Below, piece by piece: positions 45,189 to 54,937 of a stretch of DNA of 64,000 nucleotides. The notes under the pieces were generated by a model. It had not been told where the DNA came from. It ran no database searches and saw only the letters and a program-made list of their open reading frames with translations. Location: assembly GCF_003344535.1 (NCBI RefSeq), contig NZ_QPKS01000001.1, forward strand, positions 232,557 to 296,556. The letters run 5' to 3'. The stretch comes from Exiguobacterium flavidum. Its GTDB lineage: Bacteria; Bacillota; Bacilli; Exiguobacteriales; Exiguobacteriaceae. The translations under genes were made by a program, and so were the position numbers. The first letter of the stretch is position 1; each line of letters begins with the position of its first letter.

Positions 45189-46421
45189 TTATTTAGAAAA
45201 TTCCTTCCGCTTATTTCGCACATTACTGATGAAATAGAGCGATCCGGTGACGATGAGTGTCCCGTCTTCTTCCTTCCACTCGTCAAGGAACGTCTCCCAG
45301 TCGACGAAATTCGCCCCGTCTTCAAGCAGCTCCTGTTTCGTCCGCGCACGCGGATAGTCGAACGTCGTCTCCTTGATCGTCACGGCGACGGTCCGCATCT
45401 GATCGAGCATCGCGGTTCGGTCTTTATCGCGCAAAATCGCACAGAGGATCGTCACGGGCTGCTTCTCTTCCTTCAGCCGTTCGACGAGTGCTGCTATCCC
45501 TTCAGGGTTGTGTGCGCCGTCAAGAATGATACGCGGTTTCCGTGAAATGACCTCGAACCTTCCCGGATGTTTCGCGTCACGCAGACCACGCCGGATCGCC
45601 TTCTCCGACCAGCCGAGCTGGCGGGCACAGACGACGGCGTTCGCCGCGTTATGGACCTGATGGATCCCTTCGAGCCCAAGGCGGGTCTCAGGAATTCCTT
45701 CATATGTCGCCCATGTACCGCTATCCTTCAACCGGTAGGACTGAATGACTTCCTGGCTCCACGTCAGCGTCGCCTTGCGGTCACCGCAATAGGCCATGAG
45801 CGGTACCGTCAGCTCCTCCTGCAGCTTGCCGGAGATGACGGCCGTCCCTTCCTTGATGACGCCGAACTTCTGCAATGCGATCTCCTGGATCGTCTCGCCG
45901 AGAATCGCCTGATGGTCATGTCCGATTGACGTGATGATCGCAGCGAGCGGGTGTTTCAGGACGTTCGTCGAATCGTAGAGCCCCCCGAGCCCGACCTCAT
46001 AGATGACGAGGTCCGGCTTGATCTTCGCGAAATGATGGAACGCCATCGCGGTCAAGGCCTCGAACTCGGTCGGCTGGCCGATCGTCTCGCGCATCTCCTC
46101 GATTGCCTGGGCGACGGCATTCGCCGACTCGACGAGGTCCGCTTCCCCGATTGGGACCCCGTTCAGCATGATCCGTTCCTCGAACTGGATGATATACGGC
46201 GAGATGAACGTACCGATTCGCAATCCCTGATGAATCCCCATCTCCCGCAGGAATGAGACCGTCGACCCTTTGCCGTTCGTCCCGGCGACGTGGACGGCCG
46301 GAACTGCGTCCGGGTCGACTCCGAGCGCTTCAAGCAAACCGTCCATCCGCCTGAGACCCGGCTTGATTCCGAACGCCAGCAAACCTGACAACCATTGTAT
46401 GACATCTTCTCTCGTTTCCAT
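45189..46421 (-). CDS. folC: folylpolyglutamate synthase / dihydrofolate synthase
   Basis: A 410-residue Mur-ligase-family enzyme adding glutamate to folates. P-loop VAGTNGKGSTVSFL, omega-region and central motif ITSIGHDHQAILGETIQEIA, and C-terminal LDGAHNPEG are present. It lies after valS beyond a terminator, the order conserved in Bacilli. A start with GGGGAA directly ahead is accepted. Confidence 0.96.
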   Translation of the reverse strand: METREDVIQWLSGLLAFGIKPGLRRMDGLLEALGVDPDAVPAVHVAGTNGKGSTVSFLREMGIHQGLRIGTFISPYIIQFEERIMLNGVPIGEADLVESANAVAQAIEEMRETIGQPTEFEALTAMAFHHFAKIKPDLVIYEVGLGGLYDSTNVLKHPLAAIITSIGHDHQAILGETIQEIALQKFGVIKEGTAVISGKLQEELTVPLMAYCGDRKATLTWSQEVIQSYRLKDSGTWATYEGIPETRLGLEGIHQVHNAANAVVCARQLGWSEKAIRRGLRDAKHPGRFEVISRKPRIILDGAHNPEGIAALVERLKEEKQPVTILCAILRDKDRTAMLDQMRTVAVTIKETTFDYPRARTKQELLEDGANFVDWETFLDEWKEEDGTLIVTGSLYFISNVRNKRKEFSK

Positions 46422-46435
46422 TTCCCCTGCCCCTT

Positions 46436-46462
46436 TAAAAAAGGCGGCTCATTGAGCCGCCG
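46436..46462 (-). terminator. terminator after valS
   Basis: A perfect GGCGGCTC/GAGCCGCC stem (8 bp, 3-base loop plus an extra G-C pair) and TTTTTT on the minus strand, ending 15 bases before folC. Confidence 0.88.
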
Positions 46463-46469
46463 CTTGAAA

Positions 46470-49106
46470 TTATTTTGAAAGCTCGGCGATGCGTGCTTCG
46501 ACAGCCGCGCGTTTGTCCGAGTAATCCTGTGCTTTTGCTTTCTCTTCGTCGATGACGTGTGCCGGTGCCTTGCCGACGAAGCCCGGATTGCCGAGCTTCT
46601 TCTCGACGCGCTCGACTTCCTTCGTATACTTGTCGAGTTCCTTCTTCAGGCGGGCGATCTCCTCATCGATGTTGATGAGGTCCGCGAGCGGGATGAACAG
46701 TTCCGCTCCCGTGACGATCGCGCTCATCGCCTTCTCTGGCGCCTTCATGCTGCGTTCGACGGCAAGTTCAGACGCGTTCGTGAACTTCTTCAAGTACGAC
46801 AAGTTGCTTGCGAGGTCACGCTGGACGGCATCGTCGCTCGTCGAGATGAACAGCTGGATCTCCTTCGACATCGGTGCGTTCACTTCCGCACGGATGTTCC
46901 GGACTGAACGGATGACGTTCTGGACCGCCTCGAATGCCGGGACAGCGGCCGGGAAGTCGAACTCGTCGTTGCGTGTCGGCCATGCGGCGCGCGTGATCGA
47001 TTCGCCTTCGTGCGGCAAGTGCTGCCAGATTTCTTCCGTGATGAACGGCATGAACGGGTGCATGAGACGCATGATCCGGTCGAGCACGTACGCGAGGATC
47101 GAACGCGTCGTCTTCTTCGCCGCCTCGTCCTCCCCGTAGAGCGGCAGCTTCGCCATCTCGATGTACCAGTTGCAGAAGTCTTCCCAGATGAAGTTGTAGA
47201 GGACTCGTCCTGCCTCACCGAACTCATACTTGTCCGACAAACGTGTCACGTCGTCGATCGTTACGTTCAGGCGTGTCAGAATCCATTCGTCCGCGAGCGA
47301 CTTCTCGCCTGACAGGTCGATCTCGTCGTACGTCAATCCTTCCATGTTCATCAGCGCGAAACGGCTCGCGTTCCAGAGCTTGTTCGAGAAGTTCCACGTC
47401 GATTCGATCTTCTCCCAGTAGAAGCGGAGATCGTTCCCTGGCGTCGATCCCGTCGCGAGGAACCAGCGGAGCGAGTCCGCGCCGTATTTTTCGATGACAT
47501 CCATCGGATCGATCCCGTTACCGAGCGATTTCGACATCTTGCGGCCTTCCGAGTCGCGGATCAGACCGTGGATGAGGACGTCCTGGAACGGACGCTCGCC
47601 CGTGAATTCGATCGATTGGAAGATCATCCGGGAGACCCAGAAGAAGATGATGTCGTAGCCCGTCACGAGCGTCGACGTCGGGAAGTACTTCTTGAAGTCC
47701 GGCGCTTCAGTGTCCGGCCAGCCCATCGTCGAGAACGGCCAGAGCGCGGACGAGAACCATGTATCGAGGACGTCTTCGTCCTGCGTCCAGTTCTCGATGT
47801 CCTTCGGCGCGTCCTTGCCGACGTAGATCTCTTTCGTCTCGTTATGATACCAGGCAGGAATACGGTGTCCCCACCAGAGCTGACGGCTGATGCACCAGTC
47901 GCGGATGTTGTCCATCCAGCGCAGGTACGTCTTCTCGAACCGCTCCGGTACGAAGTTGACCTTTCCTTCGCCTGCTTGCATCTCGACTGCCGCTTGCGCG
48001 AGCGGGTCCATCTTGACGAACCACTGCATCGAGAGGTACGGCTCGATGATCGCGTCCGAACGTTCCGAATGGCCGACTGAATGGAGGTGCGGCTCGATCT
48101 TGACGAGGACGCCCTGTTCCTTCAGGTCCTCGACGATCTGCTTGCGGCACTCGAACCGGTCGAGACCTGCGTACTTGCCTGCATTCTCGTTCATCGTCCC
48201 GTCTTCGTTCATGACGAGGACGCGCGGCAGGTCATGGCGGTTACCGACTTCGAAGTCGTTCGGGTCATGCGCCGGCGTGATCTTGACGACACCTGTACCG
48301 AACTCCATGTCGACGTAATCATCCGCGACGATCGGAATCTCGCGACCTACGATCGGCAGCGTGATCGTCTTGCCGACGAGATGCGCGTAACGCTCGTCCT
48401 TCGGGTTGACGGCGATCGCCGTATCCCCGAGCATCGTCTCAGGACGCGTCGTCGCGAGACCGACCGTGCCGGAGCCGTCCGTCAACGGATATTCGAAGTG
48501 GTAGAACGCACCCTCGATGTCCTTGTAGATGACCTCGATGTCAGAAACTGCCGTCTTCGTCTGCGGATCCCAGTTGACGATGTACTCGCCGCGGTAGATG
48601 AGTCCCTTCTCGTACAGGTTGATGAACACTTCCTGGACCGCATCGGACAATCCTTCGTCGAGCGTGAAACGCTCACGGGAGTAGTCGAGACCGAGACCGA
48701 GCTTCGACCACTGCTCGCGGATCGTCGCTGCGTACTCTTCCTTCCATTCCCATGATTGCTCGAGGAACTTCTCGCGTCCGAGTTCGTGGCGCGACTTGCC
48801 TTCAGCGCGAAGCTTCTGTTCGACCTTCGCCTGCGTCGCGATCCCTGCGTGGTCCATCCCCGGAAGATAGAGGACGTCGTAGCCCTGCATCCGCTTCATC
48901 CGTGTCAGCATGTCCTGGAGCGTCGTGTCCCAAGCGTGACCGAGGTGCAGTTTACCTGTTACGTTCGGCGGCGGGATGACGATCGTGTACGGCTCCTTCG
49001 AGTCATCCTCGTCCGCTTTGAAATAACCGCCCTTCACCCAAAACTCATACCATTTCTCTTCCGTCGCCTGCGGGTCGTACTTCGTCGGCATAGACAATTC
49101 TTGCAT
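46470..49106 (-). CDS. valS: valyl-tRNA synthetase
   Basis: An 878-residue class Ia synthetase. [16 protein letters not shown] (HIGH motif), [12 protein letters not shown] (KMSKS), the editing domain ([17 protein letters not shown]) and a C-terminal coiled coil ([27 protein letters not shown]) are all visible. The ATG of [12 protein letters not shown] has AAGGAG 8 bases upstream; an in-frame upstream extension runs into the T-box and is rejected. Confidence 0.98.
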   Translation of the reverse strand: MQELSMPTKYDPQATEEKWYEFWVKGGYFKADEDDSKEPYTIVIPPPNVTGKLHLGHAWDTTLQDMLTRMKRMQGYDVLYLPGMDHAGIATQAKVEQKLRAEGKSRHELGREKFLEQSWEWKEEYAATIREQWSKLGLGLDYSRERFTLDEGLSDAVQEVFINLYEKGLIYRGEYIVNWDPQTKTAVSDIEVIYKDIEGAFYHFEYPLTDGSGTVGLATTRPETMLGDTAIAVNPKDERYAHLVGKTITLPIVGREIPIVADDYVDMEFGTGVVKITPAHDPNDFEVGNRHDLPRVLVMNEDGTMNENAGKYAGLDRFECRKQIVEDLKEQGVLVKIEPHLHSVGHSERSDAIIEPYLSMQWFVKMDPLAQAAVEMQAGEGKVNFVPERFEKTYLRWMDNIRDWCISRQLWWGHRIPAWYHNETKEIYVGKDAPKDIENWTQDEDVLDTWFSSALWPFSTMGWPDTEAPDFKKYFPTSTLVTGYDIIFFWVSRMIFQSIEFTGERPFQDVLIHGLIRDSEGRKMSKSLGNGIDPMDVIEKYGADSLRWFLATGSTPGNDLRFYWEKIESTWNFSNKLWNASRFALMNMEGLTYDEIDLSGEKSLADEWILTRLNVTIDDVTRLSDKYEFGEAGRVLYNFIWEDFCNWYIEMAKLPLYGEDEAAKKTTRSILAYVLDRIMRLMHPFMPFITEEIWQHLPHEGESITRAAWPTRNDEFDFPAAVPAFEAVQNVIRSVRNIRAEVNAPMSKEIQLFISTSDDAVQRDLASNLSYLKKFTNASELAVERSMKAPEKAMSAIVTGAELFIPLADLINIDEEIARLKKELDKYTKEVERVEKKLGNPGFVGKAPAHVIDEEKAKAQDYSDKRAAVEARIAELSK

Positions 49107-49133
49107 CGCAATCGCTCCTTTTTCTTTCCAAAA

Positions 49134-49391
49134 TAAAAACGGCTTCTTTCGTCCAGCTAAGGACGAAAGAAGCCGTGCTCTTCCGCGGTACCACCTTAGT
49201 TCACTCGAGATGAGTGCACTCAAAGCCGCGTAACGTGCGGGGGACGGACGTCTCTACTTCGTTCAAGACGCCAGCTCGTGGGGTGACCTTCATCCGTCCT
49301 CACCTGCCGCACCTTCCAGCCAAGGGCGCGTTCTCTCATCCAGGCGCGAAACGACTACTCTCCCCGTCATCGCTGTTTCCTATTCTATACT
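49134..49391 (-). promoter_or_regulatory. T-box leader of valS
   Basis: The T-box sequence AGGTGGTACCGCGGAAGAGC (about 49179-49198) precedes a 14-bp terminator stem (GGCTTCTTTCGTCC and complement, 49141-49174) and a T run. Upstream, the specifier region reads GAAGGTCACC, with GTC (Val) at 49285-49287. It accounts for the gap between hemL and valS. Confidence 0.92.
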
Positions 49392-49393
49392 GT

Positions 49394-49423
49394 ATCTTAT
49401 CCGAAAATCGCTGATTGCGTCAA
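49394..49423 (-). promoter_or_regulatory. promoter of the valS leader
   Basis: TTGACG (49418-49423), 18-base spacer, TAAGAT (49394-49399) on the minus strand, between the hemL stop and the T-box. Confidence 0.65.
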
Positions 49424-49428
49424 GATGA

Positions 49429-50739
49429 TTAGAGACCGAACTCGACCTGTAACTCCTTGAACGTCAGCTCGACCGCCGTGATCGTCTTCTCGATGTCTTC
49501 GTCCGAATGGACTGTCGACAGGAAGAGTCCCTCGAACTGTGAAGGCGGCAGGAAGACGCCGCGTGCAGCCATCTTCTGATAGTACGAGCGGAACATGTCG
49601 AGGTTCGATGATTTCGCGTCCTCGAAGTTCTTGACCGGACGATCCGTGAAGAAGACCCCGAACATCGCGCCGGCACGGTTCGTCGAGAGCGGGATGTTGT
49701 ACGTCTTCGCAGCGTCCAGGTAGCCTTCCGCTAAACGGTCCGCCTTGCGGTCGAACTCCTCGTAGTGCTCCGGCTTGAGCTGCGACAGCGTCGCGATCCC
49801 GGCAGCCATCGCGAGCGGGTTTCCGGACAGCGTGCCCGCCTGATAGATCGGTCCTTGCGGCGCGATCTGCTCCATGATGTCACGGCGTCCGCCGTATGCA
49901 CCGACAGGGAGTCCGCCGCCGATGACCTTGCCGAGGCAAGTCAGGTCAGGTGTGACGCCGAAGTAGCCTTGCGCACAGTTGTAGCCGACACGGAAGCCGG
50001 TCATGACCTCGTCGAAGATGAGGAGTGCCCCGTTCTCGCGCGTGATGTCGCGCAAGCCTTCAAGAAATCCTTTCTCAGGCGGGACGAAGCCCATGTTTCC
50101 AGCCGCCGGCTCGACGATGACGCCAGCGATGTCGTCGCCGTACTTCTCGAACGCGAGACGGACGGCGTCGAGGTCGTTATATGGAACCGTCAACGTCATG
50201 CTTGCGATCTGTGCAGGTACTCCAGGCGAATCCGGCAAACCGAGCGTCGCGACGCCAGAACCTGCCTTAATCAGGAGTGAATCTCCGTGACCGTGGTAGC
50301 AGCCTTCGAACTTGAGAATCTTCGTCCGGCCCGTGAACCCGCGCGCAAGGCGGAGTGCAGCCATCGTCGCTTCCGTTCCCGAGTTGACCATCCGGACGAC
50401 TTCGACTGAAGGGACACGGCTGATGACGAGTTCCGCCATGTCCGATTCGAGTTCCGTCGGCGTACCGAAGCTCGAGCCGCGTACTGCCTGGTCCTGGATC
50501 GCCTTCGTGACGACCGGATCGGCATGACCGAGGATCAGAGGTCCCCATGAGAGGACGTAGTCGATGTATTCTTTGCCATCGATGTCGTACAGTTTCGACC
50601 CATTTCCGCGCTCCGCGAAAATCGGGGTCATTCCGACGGACTTATAAGCGCGAACCGGACTGTTGACGCCACCCGGCATGAGCGGGAGTGCCCGTTCGAA
50701 CGCTTTTTTCGATTTTGAATTCTGGTTGATCAAGCTCAT
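49429..50739 (-). CDS. hemL: glutamate-1-semialdehyde 2,1-aminomutase
   Basis: A 436-residue PLP enzyme making 5-aminolevulinate. [16 protein letters not shown] at the N-terminus, [11 protein letters not shown] (PLP aspartate region) and [15 protein letters not shown] with the Schiff-base lysine are present. The ATG with GGAGGGA ahead overlaps the hemB stop by 4 bases. Last gene of hemCDBL. Confidence 0.98.
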   Translation of the reverse strand: MSLINQNSKSKKAFERALPLMPGGVNSPVRAYKSVGMTPIFAERGNGSKLYDIDGKEYIDYVLSWGPLILGHADPVVTKAIQDQAVRGSSFGTPTELESDMAELVISRVPSVEVVRMVNSGTEATMAALRLARGFTGRTKILKFEGCYHGHGDSLLIKAGSGVATLGLPDSPGVPAQIASMTLTVPYNDLDAVRLAFEKYGDDIAGVIVEPAAGNMGFVPPEKGFLEGLRDITRENGALLIFDEVMTGFRVGYNCAQGYFGVTPDLTCLGKVIGGGLPVGAYGGRRDIMEQIAPQGPIYQAGTLSGNPLAMAAGIATLSQLKPEHYEEFDRKADRLAEGYLDAAKTYNIPLSTNRAGAMFGVFFTDRPVKNFEDAKSSNLDMFRSYYQKMAARGVFLPPSQFEGLFLSTVHSDEDIEKTITAVELTFKELQVEFGL

Positions 50740-51725
50740 CGTGATCCCTCCAAGTATCGGCAAATGTCTTTCGCGAAGTAGGTGATGATCAAATCTGCAC
50801 CTGCGCGCTTGAATCCGATCATCGTCTCCATGACGATCCGTTCTTCGTCGATCCAGCCGTTGAGCGCTGCCGCCTTGACCATCGCGTACTCGCCAGAGAC
50901 GTTATAGGCGACGACTGGCAGGTCGACGCGCTCGCGCACGTCGCGGATGATATCCATGAAGGCGAGCGCCGGTTTGACGATCATGAAGTCAGCGCCTTGC
51001 GCGACGTCTGCGTCCGCTTCCCGGAACGCTTCGCGACGGTTCGCAGGGTCCATCTGGTAGCCTTTGCGGTCTCCTTCACCCGGTGCCGAGTTCGCGGCGT
51101 CACGGAACGGGCCATAGTAGGCAGAGGCATACTTGACGCCGTAGCTCATGACCGGGATATGGCTGAAGCCGTTCTCATCGAGTCCTTTTCGGATCGCGGC
51201 GACGAACCCGTCCATCATCGAAGAAGGCGCGATGATGTCCGCGCCTGCCTTAGCTTGCGAGACTGCCGTCGCGACGTGGAGCGGGAGCGACGCATCGTTG
51301 TCGACCGTGCCGTCCGCGACGATGCCGCAGTGCCCTGTCGACGTATATTCGCACAGGCATGTGTCAGCGATGACCGTCAACTGAGGCGCGACGCGCTTGA
51401 CGAGACGTGTCGCTTCCTGGACGATGCCGTGGTCAGCGAACGCACCGCTTCCTTCTTCGTCCTTCAAGTGATCATGCGGAACACCGAACAGGATGACCGA
51501 TTCGATTCCGAGCTCGACGACTTCCTTGATCTCCGCTTCGAGGTGGTCGAGCGAGAGATTGAATACGCCCGGCATCGAGCTGACTTCCCGTTTGATGTTC
51601 TCGCCTTCAGCGACGAAGATCGGATAGATGAGATCCGTCTTGTTCAGTTGGTTCTCGCGGACGAGTGAGCGCAGCGATGCGCTGTTGCGCAGTCTGCGGT
51701 GGCGTGCAAATTCAATCGTGTTCAT
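50736..51725 (-). CDS. hemB: delta-aminolevulinic acid dehydratase (porphobilinogen synthase)
   Basis: A 329-residue ALAD. The zinc-type cysteine cluster [15 protein letters not shown] is present, as are the two active-site lysine regions ([35 protein letters not shown]). Hence a zinc-dependent rather than only magnesium-dependent enzyme is expected. Start overlaps the hemD stop (ATGA). Confidence 0.98.
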   Translation of the reverse strand: MNTIEFARHRRLRNSASLRSLVRENQLNKTDLIYPIFVAEGENIKREVSSMPGVFNLSLDHLEAEIKEVVELGIESVILFGVPHDHLKDEEGSGAFADHGIVQEATRLVKRVAPQLTVIADTCLCEYTSTGHCGIVADGTVDNDASLPLHVATAVSQAKAGADIIAPSSMMDGFVAAIRKGLDENGFSHIPVMSYGVKYASAYYGPFRDAANSAPGEGDRKGYQMDPANRREAFREADADVAQGADFMIVKPALAFMDIIRDVRERVDLPVVAYNVSGEYAMVKAAALNGWIDEERIVMETMIGFKRAGADLIITYFAKDICRYLEGSR

Positions 51726-52402
51726 GAGTTCTCCTCCTGTATGACTCGCTCAATCAAACCGTCGAGCGTATATTCCGTTGAGTGACATATGGTCGTAAGA
51801 CCTAAAACCGTCGCCGCCTCGACCGTGACCGGTCCGATCGCGGCGTATACCGCGTTCGTCTCTCGCGCGTATGGGGCGAGGACACGGACGGCGGACGGGC
51901 TGAGCAGTGCGATGTAGTCGGATGCGAGCAGTTCTTCTCGAACAGGCAAGCTGATCGTCTCGTAGGTGACGACGTCCTCAACGACGGCACCTGCCGCGCG
52001 CAAGGCGTCAAGCGGTCCTTTGCGAGCCAGATTGCCGCGCGCAAGACACACCCGCGCCCCCGGTGCGAGTTCAGGCGCCAGTTCACGCGTCAGGTCATCG
52101 CCCGTGAAGGCGGACGGAATGAAATCCGCTTGCCTGCCGTGATGTGCCAAGCGTTTCGCCGTCTTCGTACCCACGACGGCGATTTTGACGTCCCGCAGCC
52201 GTCCGAGAAGAGGTGCGATCCGTTCGACGCCGGGGATGCTCGTGACGATCAGCCAGTCGATCCGCTCGGGCAGTTCGAACGGGACTTCGCGCACTGCGAT
52301 CAGCGGCTGGTGGATACAGTCGATGCCTGCCTCCTGCAGTCGCTTTCGCTGCGTCTCGGTCGCGTCACGACTACCAGTCAACCAGAGCTGCTTACGCTTC
52401 AT
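51722..52402 (-). CDS. hemD: uroporphyrinogen-III synthase
   Basis: A 226-residue HemD, which cyclises hydroxymethylbilane to uroporphyrinogen III. The family is weakly conserved; typical are [19 protein letters not shown]-like [14 protein letters not shown] and [12 protein letters not shown] ... [16 protein letters not shown]. The ATG lies within the end of hemC (11-base overlap), implying coupling. An upstream in-frame extension into hemC is rejected. Confidence 0.93.
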   Translation of the reverse strand: MKRKQLWLTGSRDATETQRKRLQEAGIDCIHQPLIAVREVPFELPERIDWLIVTSIPGVERIAPLLGRLRDVKIAVVGTKTAKRLAHHGRQADFIPSAFTGDDLTRELAPELAPGARVCLARGNLARKGPLDALRAAGAVVEDVVTYETISLPVREELLASDYIALLSPSAVRVLAPYARETNAVYAAIGPVTVEAATVLGLTTICHSTEYTLDGLIERVIQEENS

Positions 52403-53318
52403 CCGGCAGCGAGGCGAGGATTTCGCGCCCGCCTGATTCGAGCAGCTTTTGTGCGACATGTTGTCCGAGCGCAAGCGGATCGAGTGACGTCTCCTTCTCA
52501 ATCAGAATCTCTTGTCCGTCGACCGAACCGATGAATCCGCGAAGCGTCGTCGTCATGTCTTCGTTGATGACGGCGAAACCGCCGACCGGCACATGACAGC
52601 TTCCTTCGATCGCAGCGAGAAACGAACGCTCGGCGAATGCAACCTTCTCCGTCCATTCGTCGTGGATCGTATTGAGCAGATCACGCACTTCCGTGTCGTG
52701 TTCGCGGCATTCGATCGCAAGGATCCCTTGCCCGACGGCCGGAATCATGTCTTCTGTCGAAAGGTACTCGGAGACGACCTCGTCCGACCAGCCCATCCGC
52801 TGCAGCCCCGCGGCAGCGAGGAGGATACCGTCGAACGGTCCTGTCTTCAGTTTCTCAAGACGTGTATCGATGTTCCCGCGGATCGGTTCGATCACGAGGT
52901 CAGGACGCATCTTCAAGAGTTGCGACGCACGGCGCAGACTGCTCGTGCCGACGACCGCCCCTTGCGGCAGCGTCTCGAGTCCGCCGCCTGTCTTCGTGAT
53001 CAGCACATCGCGTGCGTCGACTCGCGCCGGCGTCGCACCGATGATGAGCCCTTCCGGCAATTCAGACGGAAGGTCCTTCATGCTATGGACGGCGATGTCG
53101 ATTTCCGAATCGATCATCTGCTGTTCGATTTCCTTGACGAAGAGGCCTTTCCCGCCTACCTTCGACAACGTGACGTCGAGAATCCGGTCGCCCTTCGTGA
53201 TGATGTTCTTGATTTCGAATTCATATGGCGCGCCTGCCTTCTTCAACTGATCGATGACCCATTTCGTCTGTGTCATCGCAAGTTTCGAGCTGCGTGATCC
53301 AACAATGATTTTACGCAT
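52392..53318 (-). CDS. hemC: porphobilinogen deaminase (hydroxymethylbilane synthase)
   Basis: A 308-residue HemC. IIVGSRSSKLAMTQTKWV at the N-terminus, VHSMKDLPSELPEGL, VGTSSLRRASQLL and the dipyrromethane-cofactor cysteine in IEGSCHVPVGGFA are present. First gene of hemCDBL, with a promoter and hairpin just upstream. In B. subtilis hemX lies between hemA and hemC; here it is missing. Confidence 0.98.
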   Translation of the reverse strand: MRKIIVGSRSSKLAMTQTKWVIDQLKKAGAPYEFEIKNIITKGDRILDVTLSKVGGKGLFVKEIEQQMIDSEIDIAVHSMKDLPSELPEGLIIGATPARVDARDVLITKTGGGLETLPQGAVVGTSSLRRASQLLKMRPDLVIEPIRGNIDTRLEKLKTGPFDGILLAAAGLQRMGWSDEVVSEYLSTEDMIPAVGQGILAIECREHDTEVRDLLNTIHDEWTEKVAFAERSFLAAIEGSCHVPVGGFAVINEDMTTTLRGFIGSVDGQEILIEKETSLDPLALGQHVAQKLLESGGREILASLPDEA

Positions 53319-53337
53319 TTAAAAGTCCCCCTATGCC

Positions 53338-53367
53338 AATAATAAAAGGGGCGGCACAAGTCCGCCC
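53338..53367 (-). terminator. hairpin terminator between hemA and hemC
   Basis: A 7-bp all-GC stem (GGGGCGG/CCGCCCC) with a 7-base loop followed by TTTTATTATT on the minus strand. A promoter-like -10 lies just upstream (53379-53384), so it could end hemA transcripts or act as an attenuator in the hemC leader. Confidence 0.75.
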
Positions 53368-53378
53368 CATGCATATCC

Positions 53379-53384
53379 TATTGT
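53379..53384 (-). promoter_or_regulatory. extended -10 ahead of hemC
   Basis: TGA-TACAAT on the minus strand, overlapping the region just after the hemA stop. Transcripts from here would carry the hairpin terminator in their leader. Confidence 0.45.
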
Positions 53385-53403
53385 ATCATAAATCCAAATT
53401 TGT

Positions 53404-54741
53404 TCACCGATTCACAGCCTTCTTCGTCTCTTCCTCGGAAGTTACGATTTCGAACGGGGTTGCCGGCTCGAACAGTTCCTCGCTCAAGCCGAACGTGTCC
53501 ATGAACTGGCCGATCCGCTCGTCCGCGTCCGGCTTCGCCGCCGCATCCTTGATGTAGGAGAGCGGTTCTCTCAGCAACTGGTTGATGATCGACTTCATAT
53601 GCTTCCCGATGACGACCTTGTCCCGGTCAGACATCTCAGGCAGCTTCCGCTCGAGGCTCTTCATCGTCTCGAGCTGGATGGTCAGTGCCTGGTCGCGGAG
53701 TTCCGTGATGATCGGGACGACGCCGAGCGTCGTCATCCAGCCTTCGAACTCGGCAATCGCCGATTCGATCCGGAGCTCGATCTTTGCCGCTTCCTTCATC
53801 CGTTCCGCCATGTTCTGCTGAACGATCGACGTCAGGTCATCGACGTCGTACAGATGGACGAACGGAAGGTCTCCGACCGCAGGTTCGATATCGCGCGGTA
53901 CTGCGATGTCGATGAACAGGAACGGGCGGTCACGCCGGAACAGCTGTGCTGCCGCGACGTCCTCTCGCTTGATGATGGCACGTTTCGCGCCGGTCGATGA
54001 GATAACGATGTCTGCCCGCAGCAGTCCGCATTGCATCTCGTTGATCGAGTGTGCCGTCCCTTCGAACCGGTTCGCGACTTCCTCCGCCTTAGCGAGCGTC
54101 CGGTTGAACACCGTGATGTCGCGCGCTCCTGCCTCATACAGGTTGAGCGTCGTCAGCTCACCCGTCTCGCCCGCGCCGATGACGACGATCGATTTGTCCT
54201 CGAGCGAACCGAGCAACTGCTCAGCAAGCGTGACGGCTGCTGCCGAGACCGATACTGCACTCTCGCCGATGCCCGTCTCCGCGTGCGCACGCTTTGCGAG
54301 CGTGATCGCTTCCTTGAACAACTTGTTGAAGACCGTCCCCGTCGTCTCAAGTTTTTGGGCCATGAAGAAGCTCGTCTTCACCTGTCCGAGGATCTGTGTC
54401 TCACCGATGATCATCGAGTCGAGACCGCTCGTGACCCGGAACAGGTGCTTCATCGCGTCGAACCCTTCGTGGATGAATAAGTACGGTTCGATTTCTTCCA
54501 TCGTCAAACCGAACCAGTTGGAAAGGAACCGCTTCGTATAATAACGCCCAGTATGAGGTTGATCCGTGACGACGTAGAGTTCCGTCCGGTTGCAAGTCGA
54601 GACGATGACACTCTCGAAGATGCTCTTTTCGTCCCGAAGCGCCACCACCGCGCCCTTCATCTCATGTTCCCCGAATGAGACTTGTTCGCGGATCGATACC
54701 GGTGCCGTCTTATTGTTCAATCCGACCACTACAATGTGCAT
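53404..54741 (-). CDS. hemA: glutamyl-tRNA reductase
   Basis: A 445-residue HemA, first committed step of haem synthesis. The catalytic-cysteine motif IVSTCNRTELYVVTD, GLDSMIIGETQILGQVK, and NADPH-binding IVVIGAGETGELTTLNLYEAGA are present. C-terminal dimerisation helix intact. The start follows AAGGAG at 8 bases. A sigma-A-like promoter is about 65 bases upstream. Confidence 0.98.
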   Translation of the reverse strand: MHIVVVGLNNKTAPVSIREQVSFGEHEMKGAVVALRDEKSIFESVIVSTCNRTELYVVTDQPHTGRYYTKRFLSNWFGLTMEEIEPYLFIHEGFDAMKHLFRVTSGLDSMIIGETQILGQVKTSFFMAQKLETTGTVFNKLFKEAITLAKRAHAETGIGESAVSVSAAAVTLAEQLLGSLEDKSIVVIGAGETGELTTLNLYEAGARDITVFNRTLAKAEEVANRFEGTAHSINEMQCGLLRADIVISSTGAKRAIIKREDVAAAQLFRRDRPFLFIDIAVPRDIEPAVGDLPFVHLYDVDDLTSIVQQNMAERMKEAAKIELRIESAIAEFEGWMTTLGVVPIITELRDQALTIQLETMKSLERKLPEMSDRDKVVIGKHMKSIINQLLREPLSYIKDAAAKPDADERIGQFMDTFGLSEELFEPATPFEIVTSEEETKKAVNR

Positions 54742-54807
54742 ACGCTCTACTCCTTACGTCGAAAGATTCGCAATCCCCGTGCTGCATCTTTTCGTTCTCT
54801 ACCTAAC

Positions 54808-54837
54808 ATTATAAAGAGATTCCGAATCGGTTTACAA
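54808..54837 (-). promoter_or_regulatory. promoter of hemA
   Basis: TATAAT (54808-54813) with TTGTAA 18 bases upstream on the minus strand. A small CCGA-T-TCGG palindrome lies in the spacer. PerR boxes regulate hemA in B. subtilis; no clear match was seen here. Confidence 0.6.
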
Positions 54838-54891
54838 ACTAAAATGAGTCTAATCTGTGAAACTTCCTCTCCTACCTTATCCCTCATCCAT

Positions 54892-54930
54892 CGAAAACAC
54901 AAACAACCCGCTCAAATCGTGAGCGGGTCG
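54892..54930 (-). terminator. terminator of the pga/AI-2E permease operon
   Basis: An 8-bp stem ACCCGCTC/GAGCGGGT with a 7-base loop, then TGTTTGTGTTTT on the minus strand, 8 bases after the permease stop. Confidence 0.8.
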
Positions 54931-54937
54931 TCGCGCA

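Noticed and set aside
49107-49223. N-terminal extension of valyl-tRNA synthetase
   Set aside because: The extension would translate through the T-box terminator hairpin. The start with AAGGAG and normal family N-terminus was preferred.
54808-54837. PerR box at the hemA promoter
   Set aside because: Only the -10 resembles half of the box; the second half is not symmetrical.
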